Of a stretch of DNA of 50,070 nt, positions 17,484-26,909 are shown piece by piece. Source of the stretch: Gammaproteobacteria bacterium TMED112 (GTDB lineage: Bacteria; Pseudomonadota; Gammaproteobacteria; Magnimaribacterales; TMED112); NCBI GenBank assembly GCA_002170245.2, contig NHFN02000009.1, forward strand, positions 31,733-81,802. The letters run 5' to 3'. The notes under the pieces were generated by a model. It was not told where the DNA came from and did no database searches. It was given only the letters and a program-made list of their open reading frames with translations. The position numbers and the translations under genes are program-made. The first letter of the stretch is position 1. Each line of letters starts with the position of its first letter.

Positions 17484-17755
17484 TGGAAATTATACTTTTG
17501 TTATTTTTTATTTTGATTCTAGCTATTTTTCTTGGTTTGGAGTTGATTTCAAAAATCCCAAGTACGCTACATACCCCTTTAATGTCTGGGGCAAACGCAA
17601 TTAGTGGCATCACATTGGTTGGTGCACTAAGCCTTGATACTGGAAGTAATTTACAGATGATCCTAGCCTTTTCAGCTATTACTTTTGCATCAATAAATGT
17701 TTTTGGTGGTTATTTAGTTACAAATCGAATGTTGAGAATGTTTAAAAAGAAATAA
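17483..17755 (+). CDS. pntAB: NAD(P) transhydrogenase alpha subunit, membrane part (PntAB)
   Basis: Membrane portion of the split alpha subunit. The 90 residues have three to four hydrophobic segments, with the conserved TPLMSGANAISGITLVGALS (about 30-49) that forms part of the proton channel, and FGGYLVTNRMLRMFKKK at the C-terminus. It overlaps pntAA and pntB by one base each through TAATG junctions, so the three subunits are made together. Confidence 0.96.
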   Translation: MEIILLLFFILILAIFLGLELISKIPSTLHTPLMSGANAISGITLVGALSLDTGSNLQMILAFSAITFASINVFGGYLVTNRMLRMFKKK

Positions 17756-19149
17756 TGGAATTTGATTTAAATATAATGCAACAAATTGGATATATATTTT
17801 CCGCCATTCTGTTCATTTATGGTTTAAAGATGCTTTCAAATGAGAGTAGTGCCGCAAGGGGTAATGTTGTCTCTTCAATGGGCATGTTATTAGCAGTGCT
17901 TGTCACAGTTATTGAAATTGTAAATCCAGTTCTTGTGCTTTCAGCTATGCTACTTGGTGCTTTGATTGGTTCTGCATTTGCCTTGAAAGTGAAAATGACT
18001 TCAATTCCTGAAATGGTTGCATTATTTAACGGGTTTGGAGGCTTATCTTCTTTCTTTTTAGCTTGGTCGGAGTTCAATAATCTCTCCGCAGTTTCTTTAA
18101 TAATGATTTTGTCTTTTATGACCGTACTTATAGGAGGGATAACATTTAGTGGAAGCGTAATAGCATTTTTAAAGCTCGCAGAAATTTTAAAAGGTGATAA
18201 TAATTTTCTTAATAAAGCTTTAAGATGGTTTTTGATATTCAGCCTTTTGTTCGTAATTATTGCTATTGGTCAAGTGATAGCTGGGGGTTTGGGCTATGAA
18301 CTTATAAATTTAGCCTTGATTCAAAAAATATTCATAGCTCTTCTCATTATATCCTTGTTAGCTGGATTAGCCTTTGTTATACCAATTGGAGGGGGAGATA
18401 TGCCAGTTGTTATATCTTTGCTGAACTCATTTTCTGGTATTGCTGCAGCTTCTGCTGGCATATTACTAACCAATACTGCTTTGATAGTTGCAGGGTGTTT
18501 AGTGGGTGCTTCAGGATTAGTTCTGACATTGATTATGGCTAAATCAATGAATAGGACCCTATACAATATCTTTTTTGTTGGGTATGAAAGTTCAAGTTCA
18601 AATGCTGCAGAAATAGATGGAGAAATTAAACCAATATCTGCTGAAGATGCATATCTCGTTGTTGAGGCGGCAAGGTCAGTTCTTATAGTTCCTGGTTATG
18701 GTATGGCTGTTGCTCAAGCTCAACATGTCGTAAAAGAATTAGGGGATCTGTTAGAAGAAAATGGCTGTGAAGTTTCATATGGTATTCATCCAGTAGCAGG
18801 CAGAATGCCAGGCCACATGAATGTACTTTTAGCTGAGGCTAATGTCTCGTATGATAATCTCCTTGAACCAAAAGACATAAATCCGACAATGGAAACTGTT
18901 GATATTGCTATTGTAATTGGAGCAAATGATGTAGTTAACCCATCGGCAACTGAGGAGCCTGGAAGCCCAATCTATGGTATGCCAATTCTGGAAGTATATA
19001 GAGCTAAAACAACAATAGTTTTAAAGAGATCAATGGCTTCAGGTTTTGCTGGTGTTCAGAACCCATTATTTTTCAAAGAGAATTCTAGAATGCTTTTTGG
19101 TGATGCAAAAGAAAGTATTTCTAAATTAGTCACCGAATTTAAAGATTAG
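17755..19149 (+). CDS. pntB: NAD(P) transhydrogenase subunit beta (PntB)
   Basis: Beta subunit with the rest of the membrane domain and the NADP(H)-binding domain III. The 464 residues begin with about eight membrane helices (for example MTSIPEMVALFNGFGGLSS near residue 81, typical of PntB). Domain III follows, with VIVPGYG-like VLIVPGYGMAVAQAQH near residue 310, GIHPVAGRMPGHMNVLLAEA, IVIGANDVVNP and KRSMASGFAGV, which bind NADP(H). The length equals E. coli PntB (462). It is the last gene of the pnt operon; gyrA begins 27 bases later, probably with its own promoter. Confidence 0.97.
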   Translation: MEFDLNIMQQIGYIFSAILFIYGLKMLSNESSAARGNVVSSMGMLLAVLVTVIEIVNPVLVLSAMLLGALIGSAFALKVKMTSIPEMVALFNGFGGLSSFFLAWSEFNNLSAVSLIMILSFMTVLIGGITFSGSVIAFLKLAEILKGDNNFLNKALRWFLIFSLLFVIIAIGQVIAGGLGYELINLALIQKIFIALLIISLLAGLAFVIPIGGGDMPVVISLLNSFSGIAAASAGILLTNTALIVAGCLVGASGLVLTLIMAKSMNRTLYNIFFVGYESSSSNAAEIDGEIKPISAEDAYLVVEAARSVLIVPGYGMAVAQAQHVVKELGDLLEENGCEVSYGIHPVAGRMPGHMNVLLAEANVSYDNLLEPKDINPTMETVDIAIVIGANDVVNPSATEEPGSPIYGMPILEVYRAKTTIVLKRSMASGFAGVQNPLFFKENSRMLFGDAKESISKLVTEFKD

Positions 19150-19159
19150 TTGAGAACCC

Positions 19160-19165
19160 TATGAT
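19160..19165 (+). promoter_or_regulatory. Candidate gyrA promoter -10
   Basis: TATGAT (5 of 6) lies 11 bases before the gyrA GTG. TTTAAA at 19138-19143, 16 bases upstream, is a possible -35 (4 of 6). It would give a leader of only about 5 bases. Confidence 0.35.
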
Positions 19166-19176
19166 AAAATAGGTCC

Positions 19177-21726
19177 GTGCAAGAGTTTGCTAAAGAAGTC
19201 CTTTCTGTTGACATTAAAGAAGAGTTAAAAAAGTCCTATTTGGACTACGCTATGAGTGTCATAGTTGGACGAGCATTGCCTGATGCTCGTGACGGTATGA
19301 AACCAGTTCACAGAAGAATTTTATACGCCATGCATAAATTGTCTAATACCTATAATAAACCCAATAAGAAGTCAGCGAGAGTAGTAGGAGATGTCATTGG
19401 TAAATATCATCCACATGGCGATACAGCAGTTTATGACGCCATAGTAAGAATGACGCAAGACTTCTCTCTTAGATATCCATTAATACAGGGGCAGGGAAAC
19501 TTTGGTAGCATTGATGGTGATTCTGCAGCAGCAATGAGATATACAGAAATCAGAATGCAAAAAATTACTGATCAAATACTTGCAGATATTGAAAAAGAAA
19601 CAGTAAGTTACTCTCCAAATTACGACGGAACTGAAGATATTCCTGATGTTCTGCCAACTAGGATCCCCAATTTGTTAATAAATGGTTCTTCAGGTATTGC
19701 AGTTGGTATGGCAACCAATATTCCTCCACACAACCTTACTGAAGTATTGGATGCATGTTTTTACATCTTAGATAATCCTGATGCTTCAGTTGATGATTTA
19801 ATAAAAATTGTTAAAGGACCAGATTTTCCATTAGGTGGAATAATTACTGGTATTGATGGCATTGAACAAGCTTATAGAACAGGCCAAGGAAAAGTTTACG
19901 TAAGAGGCAAGACTGCTATCGAACAAATGAAAGCCGGTAAAGAAGCAATAATTATTACTGAGATACCATTTATGGTTAATAAAGCAAGAATGCTTGAAAG
20001 AATTGCTGAACTTGTAAAAGATAAGAAACTTGAAGGTATCGGAGAAATAAGGGATGAGTCAGATAAAGATGGAATGAGGGTAGTCATAGAACTTAAAAAA
20101 GGTGAAGTACCAGAAGTAGTTTTAAATAACCTCATCAAACATTCTCAATTGGAGCAAGTTTTTGGCATTAACAATGTTGTTTTAGTAGATGGCAAACCGC
20201 AAATATGCAATTTGCAACAGCTGCTCAACATATTCCTAGATCATAGGAAGGATGTTATTACTAACAGATCTCTTTATGAGCTTCGTCAAGCAAAAGAGAG
20301 AGGACATGTTGTTGAGGGTTTAATAGTTGCAATTGCAAATATCGATGAAGTAATTGAAATAATTAAAAAATCAGAAAATTCAAAAGTAGCTGCAGACAAA
20401 CTTTGTGATCAAAATTGGTCTGCTTCAACAATCAAACCACTTTTAGACAAAATTGCTGATCCTAATATCTGTAAACCCGAAGGATTGGAGGAAGGTTTTG
20501 GTCTTAATGGGAAGGAATATAAACTTTCTCTTGTGCAGGCAAAAGCTATTCTAGAATTACGACTCAGCAGACTTACAGCGCTTGAAACTGATAAATTAAA
20601 TGAAGAATATGAGGAACTTGTGAAACAAATTAAGAAGCTGCAAGAAATTCTCTCTAATCAATCAAGACTTGTTGAGGTAGTAAAGGAAGAACTCATAGAA
20701 ATTAAAGAAAATTTTGGAGATGAAAGAAGAACAGAAATTATTGAAAGAAGATTAACAATAGATGACGCAGATTTAATTCCTGAAGAAGAAAGGGTATTCA
20801 CAATTTCTAATAATGGTTTCGTAAAAACACAACAGCTGGCCGAATATAGATCACAAAGAAGAGGTGGTGTCGGAAAAACTGCTTCTGCTTTAAGAGAAGA
20901 AGATTTTATCAAACAAGTATTGGTGCTTAATACACATGTGCAAGTATTGTGTTTCACAACTAAGGGTAAAGTACATTGGCTAGAGATTTATAAGTTGCCT
21001 GTTATGTCAAGAACAGCTAAAGGTAGACCTATTTCAAATGTCTTGCCTCTGGAAGAGGATGAAAAAGTTACTTCATTTTTGCCAGTAGATGAGTACAAAG
21101 AGGACCACTTCATAATAATGGCTACAAAGAATGGAGTTGTAAAGAAGACTGCTCTAACAGCTTTCAAAAAGAAATATGCGCCAGGTTTGAGAGCTATAAA
21201 TCTTGATGAAGGCGATAAATTAATTAGCACAATTATCACCAATGGAAAGGATGAAGTTTGCCTTGCATCTGAAACTGGTAAAGCCATAAGATTCAAAGAA
21301 TCAGATGTTAGAGCAATGGGCAGATCTACCAGAGGTGTGAAAGGCATGAATATTAATAAAACCGATAGAGTAATTTCTATGATAAAAGTCATACCTGATG
21401 CAAAATTACTTACGCTTAGTGAAAACGGATATGGTAAAAGAACTAATATCTCAGAATTTAGTGGACAAAAAAGAGGCGGTAAAGGTGTTATTGCACTTAA
21501 TACCTCAACTAGAAACGGAAAAATGGTAGCCGCAGTTCAGGTTTTAGATGGAGATGAAGTAATGCTTATAGGAAATAAAGGCACCATGATAAGAACAAAT
21601 GTTAATCAAATAAGTGTAATTGGTAGAAACACACAAGGTGTTAAAGTAGTTAAAACCAGAGAAGCAGAGATGCTTGTTGACGCCGTAGGCTTCAAAGAAA
21701 GTCTTGATGAAGAAGAGAGTTCATAA
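19177..21726 (+). CDS. gyrA: DNA gyrase subunit A
   Basis: Breakage-reunion subunit of gyrase, which introduces negative supercoils with GyrB. Of 849 residues, the N-terminal domain shows [20 protein letters not shown], the quinolone-determining [15 protein letters not shown], and the catalytic Tyr in [12 protein letters not shown] near residue 125. The C-terminal beta-pinwheel contains the GyrA-box-like QRRGGVGK near residue 560, where canonical is QRRGGKG. Thr occupies the position of E. coli Ser83, as in Pseudomonas, so it is not by itself a resistance mutation. The start is GTG at 19177. It lies upstream of serC as in Pseudomonas and overlaps it by 20 bases. The C-terminal acidic tail is very short. 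Confidence 0.98.
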   Translation: MQEFAKEVLSVDIKEELKKSYLDYAMSVIVGRALPDARDGMKPVHRRILYAMHKLSNTYNKPNKKSARVVGDVIGKYHPHGDTAVYDAIVRMTQDFSLRYPLIQGQGNFGSIDGDSAAAMRYTEIRMQKITDQILADIEKETVSYSPNYDGTEDIPDVLPTRIPNLLINGSSGIAVGMATNIPPHNLTEVLDACFYILDNPDASVDDLIKIVKGPDFPLGGIITGIDGIEQAYRTGQGKVYVRGKTAIEQMKAGKEAIIITEIPFMVNKARMLERIAELVKDKKLEGIGEIRDESDKDGMRVVIELKKGEVPEVVLNNLIKHSQLEQVFGINNVVLVDGKPQICNLQQLLNIFLDHRKDVITNRSLYELRQAKERGHVVEGLIVAIANIDEVIEIIKKSENSKVAADKLCDQNWSASTIKPLLDKIADPNICKPEGLEEGFGLNGKEYKLSLVQAKAILELRLSRLTALETDKLNEEYEELVKQIKKLQEILSNQSRLVEVVKEELIEIKENFGDERRTEIIERRLTIDDADLIPEEERVFTISNNGFVKTQQLAEYRSQRRGGVGKTASALREEDFIKQVLVLNTHVQVLCFTTKGKVHWLEIYKLPVMSRTAKGRPISNVLPLEEDEKVTSFLPVDEYKEDHFIIMATKNGVVKKTALTAFKKKYAPGLRAINLDEGDKLISTIITNGKDEVCLASETGKAIRFKESDVRAMGRSTRGVKGMNINKTDRVISMIKVIPDAKLLTLSENGYGKRTNISEFSGQKRGGKGVIALNTSTRNGKMVAAVQVLDGDEVMLIGNKGTMIRTNVNQISVIGRNTQGVKVVKTREAEMLVDAVGFKESLDEEESS

Positions 21727-22789
21727 TTTCAGTGCTGGTCCTGCCACATTGCCCGTTGAGATATTAGAAGCAATTGAATCTGAGTTATACGATTATGAAG
21801 GAATTGGTTCTTCCATAATTGAAATAAGCCATCGCGATATAGTTTTTAAAGAAGTAGCCAAAAAGGCTGAAATTTCGGTTAGGAAATTACTTTCAATACC
21901 AGAAGACTATGATGTAATTTTTATGCAGGGTGGAGCAACTTTGCAATTCTCTCTTATACCGTTGAACTTTGCTCATTTAGGGAAAACAGGAAATTTTGCC
22001 GATGTAGGCTCTTGGTCTGCTAAGGCAATTAAAGAAGCTTCAAATATTTGTAACGTGAATATATGCACTTCATCAAAAGAAAATAATTATACGAACATTC
22101 ACCTTATGTCTGACTGGAATGTGGTAGAGAATTCTTCACTTGTTCATTATTGTAAAAATGAGACCATACAGGGCATAAGGATTACAGAAGAACCTAAATT
22201 CTCTTCGTACTCTTTCGTTGACATGTCCTCATGTTTATTCTCAGAAAACATCGATATCTCCAAGTATGATTTCATTTATGCTTGTGCACAAAAGAATTTT
22301 GGTCCTTCAGGAATTACTCTAGTTATTGCAAAAAAAGAATTGCTAGAAAAATCAAACACTGATTTACCAAACATTCTAAAGTATGATGCACATGCTAATG
22401 AAGGCTCTATGCTCAACACACCTAATACTTTTGGTTGGTATGTTGCTGGTAAAATGTTTGATTGGTACTTGGAAAATGGTGGTGTAGCTGAAATGGAGAA
22501 ACAAAGTATGGCTAAAACAGCTATTCTTTACGAGCTAATCGACAAATCTGATTTCTACATAAATCCTGTAAACCCAAAACAAAGATCGATAAATAATGTT
22601 GTATTCACTATTGTAAATAGTGAGCTAGAGAAAGTTTTTCTTCAGGAGGCTGAAAAAGCCGATTTTAAATATTTGAAGGGCCATCGTTCAGTTGGTGGAA
22701 TGCGAGCAAGTATCTATAATCCAATGAAAATAGAGTCAGTTTTTGCTTTAAAAGAATTTATGGAAAATTTTGAGAAAAATTATGGATGA
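21707..22789 (+). CDS. serC: Phosphoserine aminotransferase
   Basis: PLP enzyme converting 3-phosphohydroxypyruvate to phosphoserine, with a second role in vitamin B6 synthesis in many bacteria. The 360 residues include [17 protein letters not shown] at the start, MQGGATLQFSLIPLN near residue 75, the PLP-binding Lys in IYACAQKNFGPSG near 198, and HRSVGGMRASIYNPM near the end. The start is ATG 21707; the TTG one codon upstream only adds a Met. It lies within the end of gyrA by 20 bases and precedes chorismate mutase, as in the Pseudomonas gyrA-serC-pheA order. Confidence 0.97.
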   Translation: MKKRVHNFSAGPATLPVEILEAIESELYDYEGIGSSIIEISHRDIVFKEVAKKAEISVRKLLSIPEDYDVIFMQGGATLQFSLIPLNFAHLGKTGNFADVGSWSAKAIKEASNICNVNICTSSKENNYTNIHLMSDWNVVENSSLVHYCKNETIQGIRITEEPKFSSYSFVDMSSCLFSENIDISKYDFIYACAQKNFGPSGITLVIAKKELLEKSNTDLPNILKYDAHANEGSMLNTPNTFGWYVAGKMFDWYLENGGVAEMEKQSMAKTAILYELIDKSDFYINPVNPKQRSINNVVFTIVNSELEKVFLQEAEKADFKYLKGHRSVGGMRASIYNPMKIESVFALKEFMENFEKNYG

Positions 22790-23054
22790 CGAAAAAGCAC
22801 TTTTATTTATCAGAGAAGAAATAGATGCAATTGACTCAGAAATTGTTGCCTTACTCGAGTCAAGACTTAATCTCTCACTTCAAATAGGCAAAGTTAAGAA
22901 AAACTTAGATAAAGATTTTCTTGATGATTCCAGAGAAGAAGAAATCTTAAAAAAGATTGATGAACTATCATTGCTCTATCCAAAAGAGGATTTAAAGTCT
23001 ATATTCATCGAGATTATGAAAACTTCTCTTAACGCTCAGAAAAATAATGGGTAA
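22782..23054 (+). CDS. Chorismate mutase, AroQ type, stand-alone
   Basis: Converts chorismate to prephenate. The 90 residues form a single all-helical AroQ domain: IREEIDAIDSEIVALLESRL with the conserved Arg and Asp, LQIGKVKK (active-site Lys), DDSREEEIL (Arg and Glu), and a terminal Gln. In Pseudomonas and most gammaproteobacteria this position is held by PheA, a fusion of chorismate mutase with prephenate dehydratase. Here the dehydratase and ACT domains are absent and the next gene starts immediately. The start is ATG 22782, overlapping serC by 8 bases; the TTG at 22770 is less likely. The pheA symbol is withheld because the dehydratase is missing. Confidence 0.9.
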   Translation: MDDEKALLFIREEIDAIDSEIVALLESRLNLSLQIGKVKKNLDKDFLDDSREEEILKKIDELSLLYPKEDLKSIFIEIMKTSLNAQKNNG

Positions 23055-23769
23055 AGAGGTACTAATAGTTGGTTCAGGTTTTATGGGCACTTCAATGGCC
23101 CATGCTATTAAAGATTACAATATTTCTTGTTTGGAAACGCATGAAACGTTTCTAGCTACACTAAAAAAACTTAATATTTATAAAAATATTTTTTCAGATG
23201 TTTCGGATGTTGAGGGCGAGTTTAGTTTAGTAATTATTTGTACAAGACAAAAAGATGTCCTTGACCATATTTCTTATTTTTCTTCAAAATTCCCTGAAAG
23301 TCTTATTACTGATATTTCTAGTTCTAAGACTTTTTTGCAAGGAATAAAGCTACCCTCAAATTTCATTTCATCTCATCCAATATGCGGAAGCCATAAAATT
23401 GGACCTGAAGATGCTGAAACAGACTTATTTGAAGGTAAAGAGGTAATTATTATAGATAGCCCTCATCATAAAAATTTACTTAAGCTTAAATCATTTTGGA
23501 ATTCACTCGGAGCTAAAACCTCTATTATGTCTTTTTCAGAGCATGATAAGAACTACGCCTTTCTAAGCCATTTTCCACATTTATTTAGCTTTATTTATAA
23601 AAAAATACTTGACGAAGAAGGTATCGACTATGAAAAATTCTCTGGCGATAGTCTTAAAGAAATACTGAGATTATCAGAAGCAAATGAGGGCCTCTGGAGT
23701 GAAATATTCTTAGATAACGAAGAAAATCTGAAACTTATAAAACAAAAGCTTAAGAATAAACTATTGTGA
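23047..23769 (+). CDS. tyrA: Prephenate dehydrogenase (short form)
   Basis: Oxidatively decarboxylates prephenate to 4-hydroxyphenylpyruvate for tyrosine. The 240 residues have the NAD-binding GSGFMGTSMA at residue 8, VIICTRQKDVLDHI, DISSSKTF, and the substrate-binding SHPICGSHKIGPEDA near 113 followed by LFEGKEVII. Then comes SFSEHDKNYAFLSHFPHLFS, in which the His-containing HDKNYAFLSHFPH pattern is typical. Usual family length is about 280-310; the C-terminal helical dimer region is shortened to about 90 residues. It overlaps chorismate mutase by 8 bases and aroA by 4. In Pseudomonas tyrA and aroA are fused; here they are separate. Confidence 0.88.
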   Translation: MGKEVLIVGSGFMGTSMAHAIKDYNISCLETHETFLATLKKLNIYKNIFSDVSDVEGEFSLVIICTRQKDVLDHISYFSSKFPESLITDISSSKTFLQGIKLPSNFISSHPICGSHKIGPEDAETDLFEGKEVIIIDSPHHKNLLKLKSFWNSLGAKTSIMSFSEHDKNYAFLSHFPHLFSFIYKKILDEEGIDYEKFSGDSLKEILRLSEANEGLWSEIFLDNEENLKLIKQKLKNKLL

Positions 23770-24947
23770 TTAAACTTCCAAAAGACAAATCTATTGCTCA
23801 GAGGTGTGCTGTTTTAAATTTAGAATTTGATGAAAGTTTTATTGGTGAAGATGTAAAAAATACCCTTCACGCAGCAAATCAATTTGCCTCAAACAAGGAG
23901 GATCTCACTCTTGATTTAGGCAACTCTGGCACGGGTATACGTCTTTTAACTGGCTACGCTGCTGGATTTGGAAAAAAATGTACCTTGATTGGCGATAAAT
24001 CACTTTCTAAAAGACCTATGAGGAGGATTTCAGATCCTTTAAATAATTGGGGTGCAAAAATCTCTTTGAGAGATGATAAATACCCACCAATAGAAATAGG
24101 CAAATCAAAATTACAATCAAATTTTGTATATGAATTGGAAATACCAAGTGCTCAAATAAAATCATGCCTTCTTCTAGCAGCTCTTTCATCAAAAACTAGG
24201 ATTGAAATAATTGAAAATATTCCATCTAGAGATCACACAGAAAGATTGTTAAAGGAATGCGATGCAGAAATCCTTATAGAGGGTAATAAGATAATTCTTG
24301 ATGGTACCAAAGAAATTACAAAAAAATTTATCGATGTACCCAAAGATTTCTCTTCAGCTGCCTATCTAATTGCTGCGAATATTCTTACAGAAAAAGTTAT
24401 TCCATTAGTAGGTATTGGTGTAAACGAAACTAGAACAGCTTTTCTCAATGTTTTGGAGGAAATGGGTGCAAATATTGAACTACATAACTATTCTGTAATA
24501 TCTAATGAACCGAGAGCAGATATAACTGCAAGCTTTGACAAAAAACTAAAAGGAATTTCAATTTCTGGACAAAAAATTCCTAATTTAATCGATGAGATAC
24601 CCTTGATTGCAATTATGGCAATGTTTGCAGAGGGCAAAACTACCATTAAAGATGCAAAAGAACTTAGGTATAAAGAATCCGACAGAATTAGTTTATTGTT
24701 AAGTAATATGAAAAAATTTAATCCAAACATTGGCTTAAAAGAGTTTGATGACGGTTTTGAAATTATTCCTTCAAAAAATTTCAATAATGATAGTGTAGAT
24801 TTAAAGACTGGTGGTGATCACAGAATAATTATGAGTTTTATGATAGCGGCGCTTGCAACTGGAAAAAAAATTAATTTTGATGAAACTGAATCAGTTGAAA
24901 CATCTTTTCCAGGTTTTTATCAGGTAATAGAAGCATGGTACCCATAG
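23766..24947 (+). CDS. aroA: 3-phosphoshikimate 1-carboxyvinyltransferase (EPSP synthase)
   Basis: Sixth shikimate-pathway enzyme, target of glyphosate. The 393 residues are shorter than usual (about 430) because the N-terminus begins almost directly at the substrate loop, KLPKDKSIAQR; the family usually has PG-K/D-KS-x-x-x-R preceded by 10-20 residues. Other motifs: LGNSGTGIRLL near residue 50 (PEP/glyphosate loop), KRPMRRISDPL, SAQIKSCLLLAAL, SRDHTERLL, and RYKESDRI near 303, with a C-terminal GGDHRIIMSF. The start is GTG at 23766 in a GTGA overlap with tyrA. It overlaps cmk by 13 bases. The compressed first 40 residues are unusual but the catalytic core is complete. Confidence 0.94.
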   Translation: MIKLPKDKSIAQRCAVLNLEFDESFIGEDVKNTLHAANQFASNKEDLTLDLGNSGTGIRLLTGYAAGFGKKCTLIGDKSLSKRPMRRISDPLNNWGAKISLRDDKYPPIEIGKSKLQSNFVYELEIPSAQIKSCLLLAALSSKTRIEIIENIPSRDHTERLLKECDAEILIEGNKIILDGTKEITKKFIDVPKDFSSAAYLIAANILTEKVIPLVGIGVNETRTAFLNVLEEMGANIELHNYSVISNEPRADITASFDKKLKGISISGQKIPNLIDEIPLIAIMAMFAEGKTTIKDAKELRYKESDRISLLLSNMKKFNPNIGLKEFDDGFEIIPSKNFNNDSVDLKTGGDHRIIMSFMIAALATGKKINFDETESVETSFPGFYQVIEAWYP

Positions 24948-25576
24948 TAACAATCGACGGACCTTCTGGTTCTGGTAAAGGGACTATTTCAAAAGAATTA
25001 GCAATAGATTTAAAATGGAATTATTTGGATAGTGGATTGATATATAGGTGTTATGCTTTTCTGCACTCAATAGGAGTTATAGATATAACACAAGAGATTA
25101 ATTGCATAAAACATGAATATGATTTGGAGCAAGAAACTATTCTATACCATAACAAGAATATTACTGATGAAATACGAGGGCCAGCAATAACAAAACTTTC
25201 ATCAGAGCTATCCCAACTATCTGCTGTAAGAGATAAATTAACTATGATTCAAAAAACATATAGAAAAAAGCCTGGCTTGGTTGCTGAAGGGCGCGATATG
25301 TCTTCAAAGCTTTTTCCAGATTCACTCGTGAAAATTTTTTTAACAGCAAATTTAGATGAAAGAGTAATGAGAAGAGCAAATCAGTTGAGAAATGCTGGAC
25401 AAAAGGTTAATATTTCCGAACTCAAAAATGAGATTGTACTCAGAGATGATAGAGACATGAAAAGAACTCAGTCGCCTCTTAAACAAACTGAAGATTCAAT
25501 CCTCGTTGATAGTTCTGAAAAAACTGTTGGAGAAATTATAAATTTAATAAAAAAATTAATTAATGAAAAATACTGA
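24935..25576 (+). CDS. cmk: Cytidylate kinase
   Basis: Phosphorylates CMP and dCMP. The 213 residues show the P-loop GPSGSGKGT at residue 9, YLDSGLIYRCYAF in place of the usual LDTGAMYR, GRDMSSKLFPDS near 120, and the lid/RRAxQL motif in RRANQLRNAGQ, followed by RDDRDMKRTQSPL. The gene sits between aroA and rpsA, as in most proteobacteria. It overlaps aroA by 13 bases and rpsA by 14. Confidence 0.96.
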   Translation: MVPIVTIDGPSGSGKGTISKELAIDLKWNYLDSGLIYRCYAFLHSIGVIDITQEINCIKHEYDLEQETILYHNKNITDEIRGPAITKLSSELSQLSAVRDKLTMIQKTYRKKPGLVAEGRDMSSKLFPDSLVKIFLTANLDERVMRRANQLRNAGQKVNISELKNEIVLRDDRDMKRTQSPLKQTEDSILVDSSEKTVGEIINLIKKLINEKY

Positions 25577-26876
25577 TAACACATTACAACATATGCTTGA
25601 TAAAAGCTTCAGCGAGTTCAATCTTGTTCAAGGATCGCTAGTTAAAGCTAATGTAATAGAAATTGGCAAGAAGTGGGTTACGCTAGATATAGGTTTCAAA
25701 TCAGATGGGTTAGTTTCAATAGAAGAATTTCAAGATCATTCAAGTAAATTAGTGGTAGATGTTGGCGATGAGGTTGAAGTCATACTTGATGCTCTTGATG
25801 ACGGGTATGGCGAGATAAGACTTTCTAGAGATAAGGCAAGAAAACAAGAGACATGGGACAAACTGGAAACTGCACACAGCGATGGGATATATGTCGAAGG
25901 AAAAGTTGTGAACAAAGTTAAAGGAGGTTTTACAGTGTTTGTCGATGTAGTAAAAGCTTTCTTACCAGGTTCTTTAATCGATCCTAAAGGTGGCAAGGAT
26001 TATCCAGACTTAACAGGACAAACGCTTGATTTCAAGGTAATGAAATTTGATAAGAAGAGATCAAATATTGTTCTCTCAAGAAAAGCAGTACTGCAAGAAC
26101 AAAATTCCGAAGAGAGAGAAAGACTACTAGGAATAATTAAAGAAGGTGAAAAGATTCAAGGCACAGTCAAAAACCTTACAGATTATGGTGCTTTTGTTGA
26201 CTTAGGTGGTTTAGATGGCCTACTTCATATCACTGATTTATCTTGGAAAAGAGTTTCTCATCCTAAAGAAGCACTTAAGGTAGGAGAAAAAATGGAATTC
26301 ATGGTTCTTTCCTTTGACGAAGAAAAAATGAGAGTTTCTTTGGGCCTTAAACAACTTTCCGAGGACCCTTGGAAGGACATAGAAAGCAAGTATCATGTTG
26401 GTCAAGTTGTTAAGGGTGAAGTTGCTCTAACAACAGACTACGGATGTTTCGTTAAACTTGACGATGATATTGAAGGTTTAGTTCATATCACTGATCTAGA
26501 TTGGAAAAATAAAAATATAAATCCTGCTTCAATACTAGATAAAGGCGACAAGATTGATGTAAAAGTTATGGAAATTGATCTCGAAGAGAGGAAAGTCTCA
26601 TTAAGCAAAAAACATACGACAGAAAATCCATGGAAAGAGTTCGAGGACAAGCATAACGACGGTGATATTCTTGAGAAACTTAAGGTCAAATCAGTTACTG
26701 ATTTTGGTGTGTTTGTTGAACTTGAAGGTGGTATAGATGGCTTGATACACCACTCAGAAATTGAAGTTGGCTCACAAACAATACAAGATCTATATAAAGT
26801 TGGCGAAGAAGTTACAGTGTCAATTAGTGGCATGGATTCTGAAAGAGAAAGAATTTCACTTACCCTTGTTTCCTAG
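25563..26876 (+). CDS. rpsA: Ribosomal protein S1, five S1 domains
   Basis: Large RNA-binding protein of the 30S subunit that helps unfold and recruit mRNA. The 437 residues hold five S1 repeats, which I place near residues 20-85, 103-172, 190-260, 277-347 and 363-432 (for example GTVKNLTDYGAFVDLGG and KVKSVTDFGVFVELEGG). Domains 1 and 2 carry the more divergent sequence that binds the ribosome in E. coli. E. coli S1 has six domains and 557 residues. Here the protein stops cleanly after the fifth and pyrF starts 33 bases on, so there is no frameshifted remnant. ihfB, which usually follows rpsA, is absent. Confidence 0.96.
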   Translation: MKNTDNTLQHMLDKSFSEFNLVQGSLVKANVIEIGKKWVTLDIGFKSDGLVSIEEFQDHSSKLVVDVGDEVEVILDALDDGYGEIRLSRDKARKQETWDKLETAHSDGIYVEGKVVNKVKGGFTVFVDVVKAFLPGSLIDPKGGKDYPDLTGQTLDFKVMKFDKKRSNIVLSRKAVLQEQNSEERERLLGIIKEGEKIQGTVKNLTDYGAFVDLGGLDGLLHITDLSWKRVSHPKEALKVGEKMEFMVLSFDEEKMRVSLGLKQLSEDPWKDIESKYHVGQVVKGEVALTTDYGCFVKLDDDIEGLVHITDLDWKNKNINPASILDKGDKIDVKVMEIDLEERKVSLSKKHTTENPWKEFEDKHNDGDILEKLKVKSVTDFGVFVELEGGIDGLIHHSEIEVGSQTIQDLYKVGEEVTVSISGMDSERERISLTLVS

Positions 26877-26896
26877 TAAATCGCCAATCTTTTAAA

Positions 26897-26902
26897 TACA
26901 AT
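26897..26902 (+). promoter_or_regulatory. Candidate -10 element for pyrF
   Basis: TACAAT (5 of 6) ends 7 bases before the pyrF ATG, in the 33-base gap after rpsA. No Shine-Dalgarno sequence lies between, which suggests a leaderless pyrF transcript. Confidence 0.4.
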
Positions 26903-26909
26903 TCAAGTT

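Noticed and set aside
19300-19460. GyrA Thr at the Ser83 position as a quinolone-resistance mutation
   Set aside because: Thr at this site is the natural residue in Pseudomonas and others, so it is not evidence of resistance.
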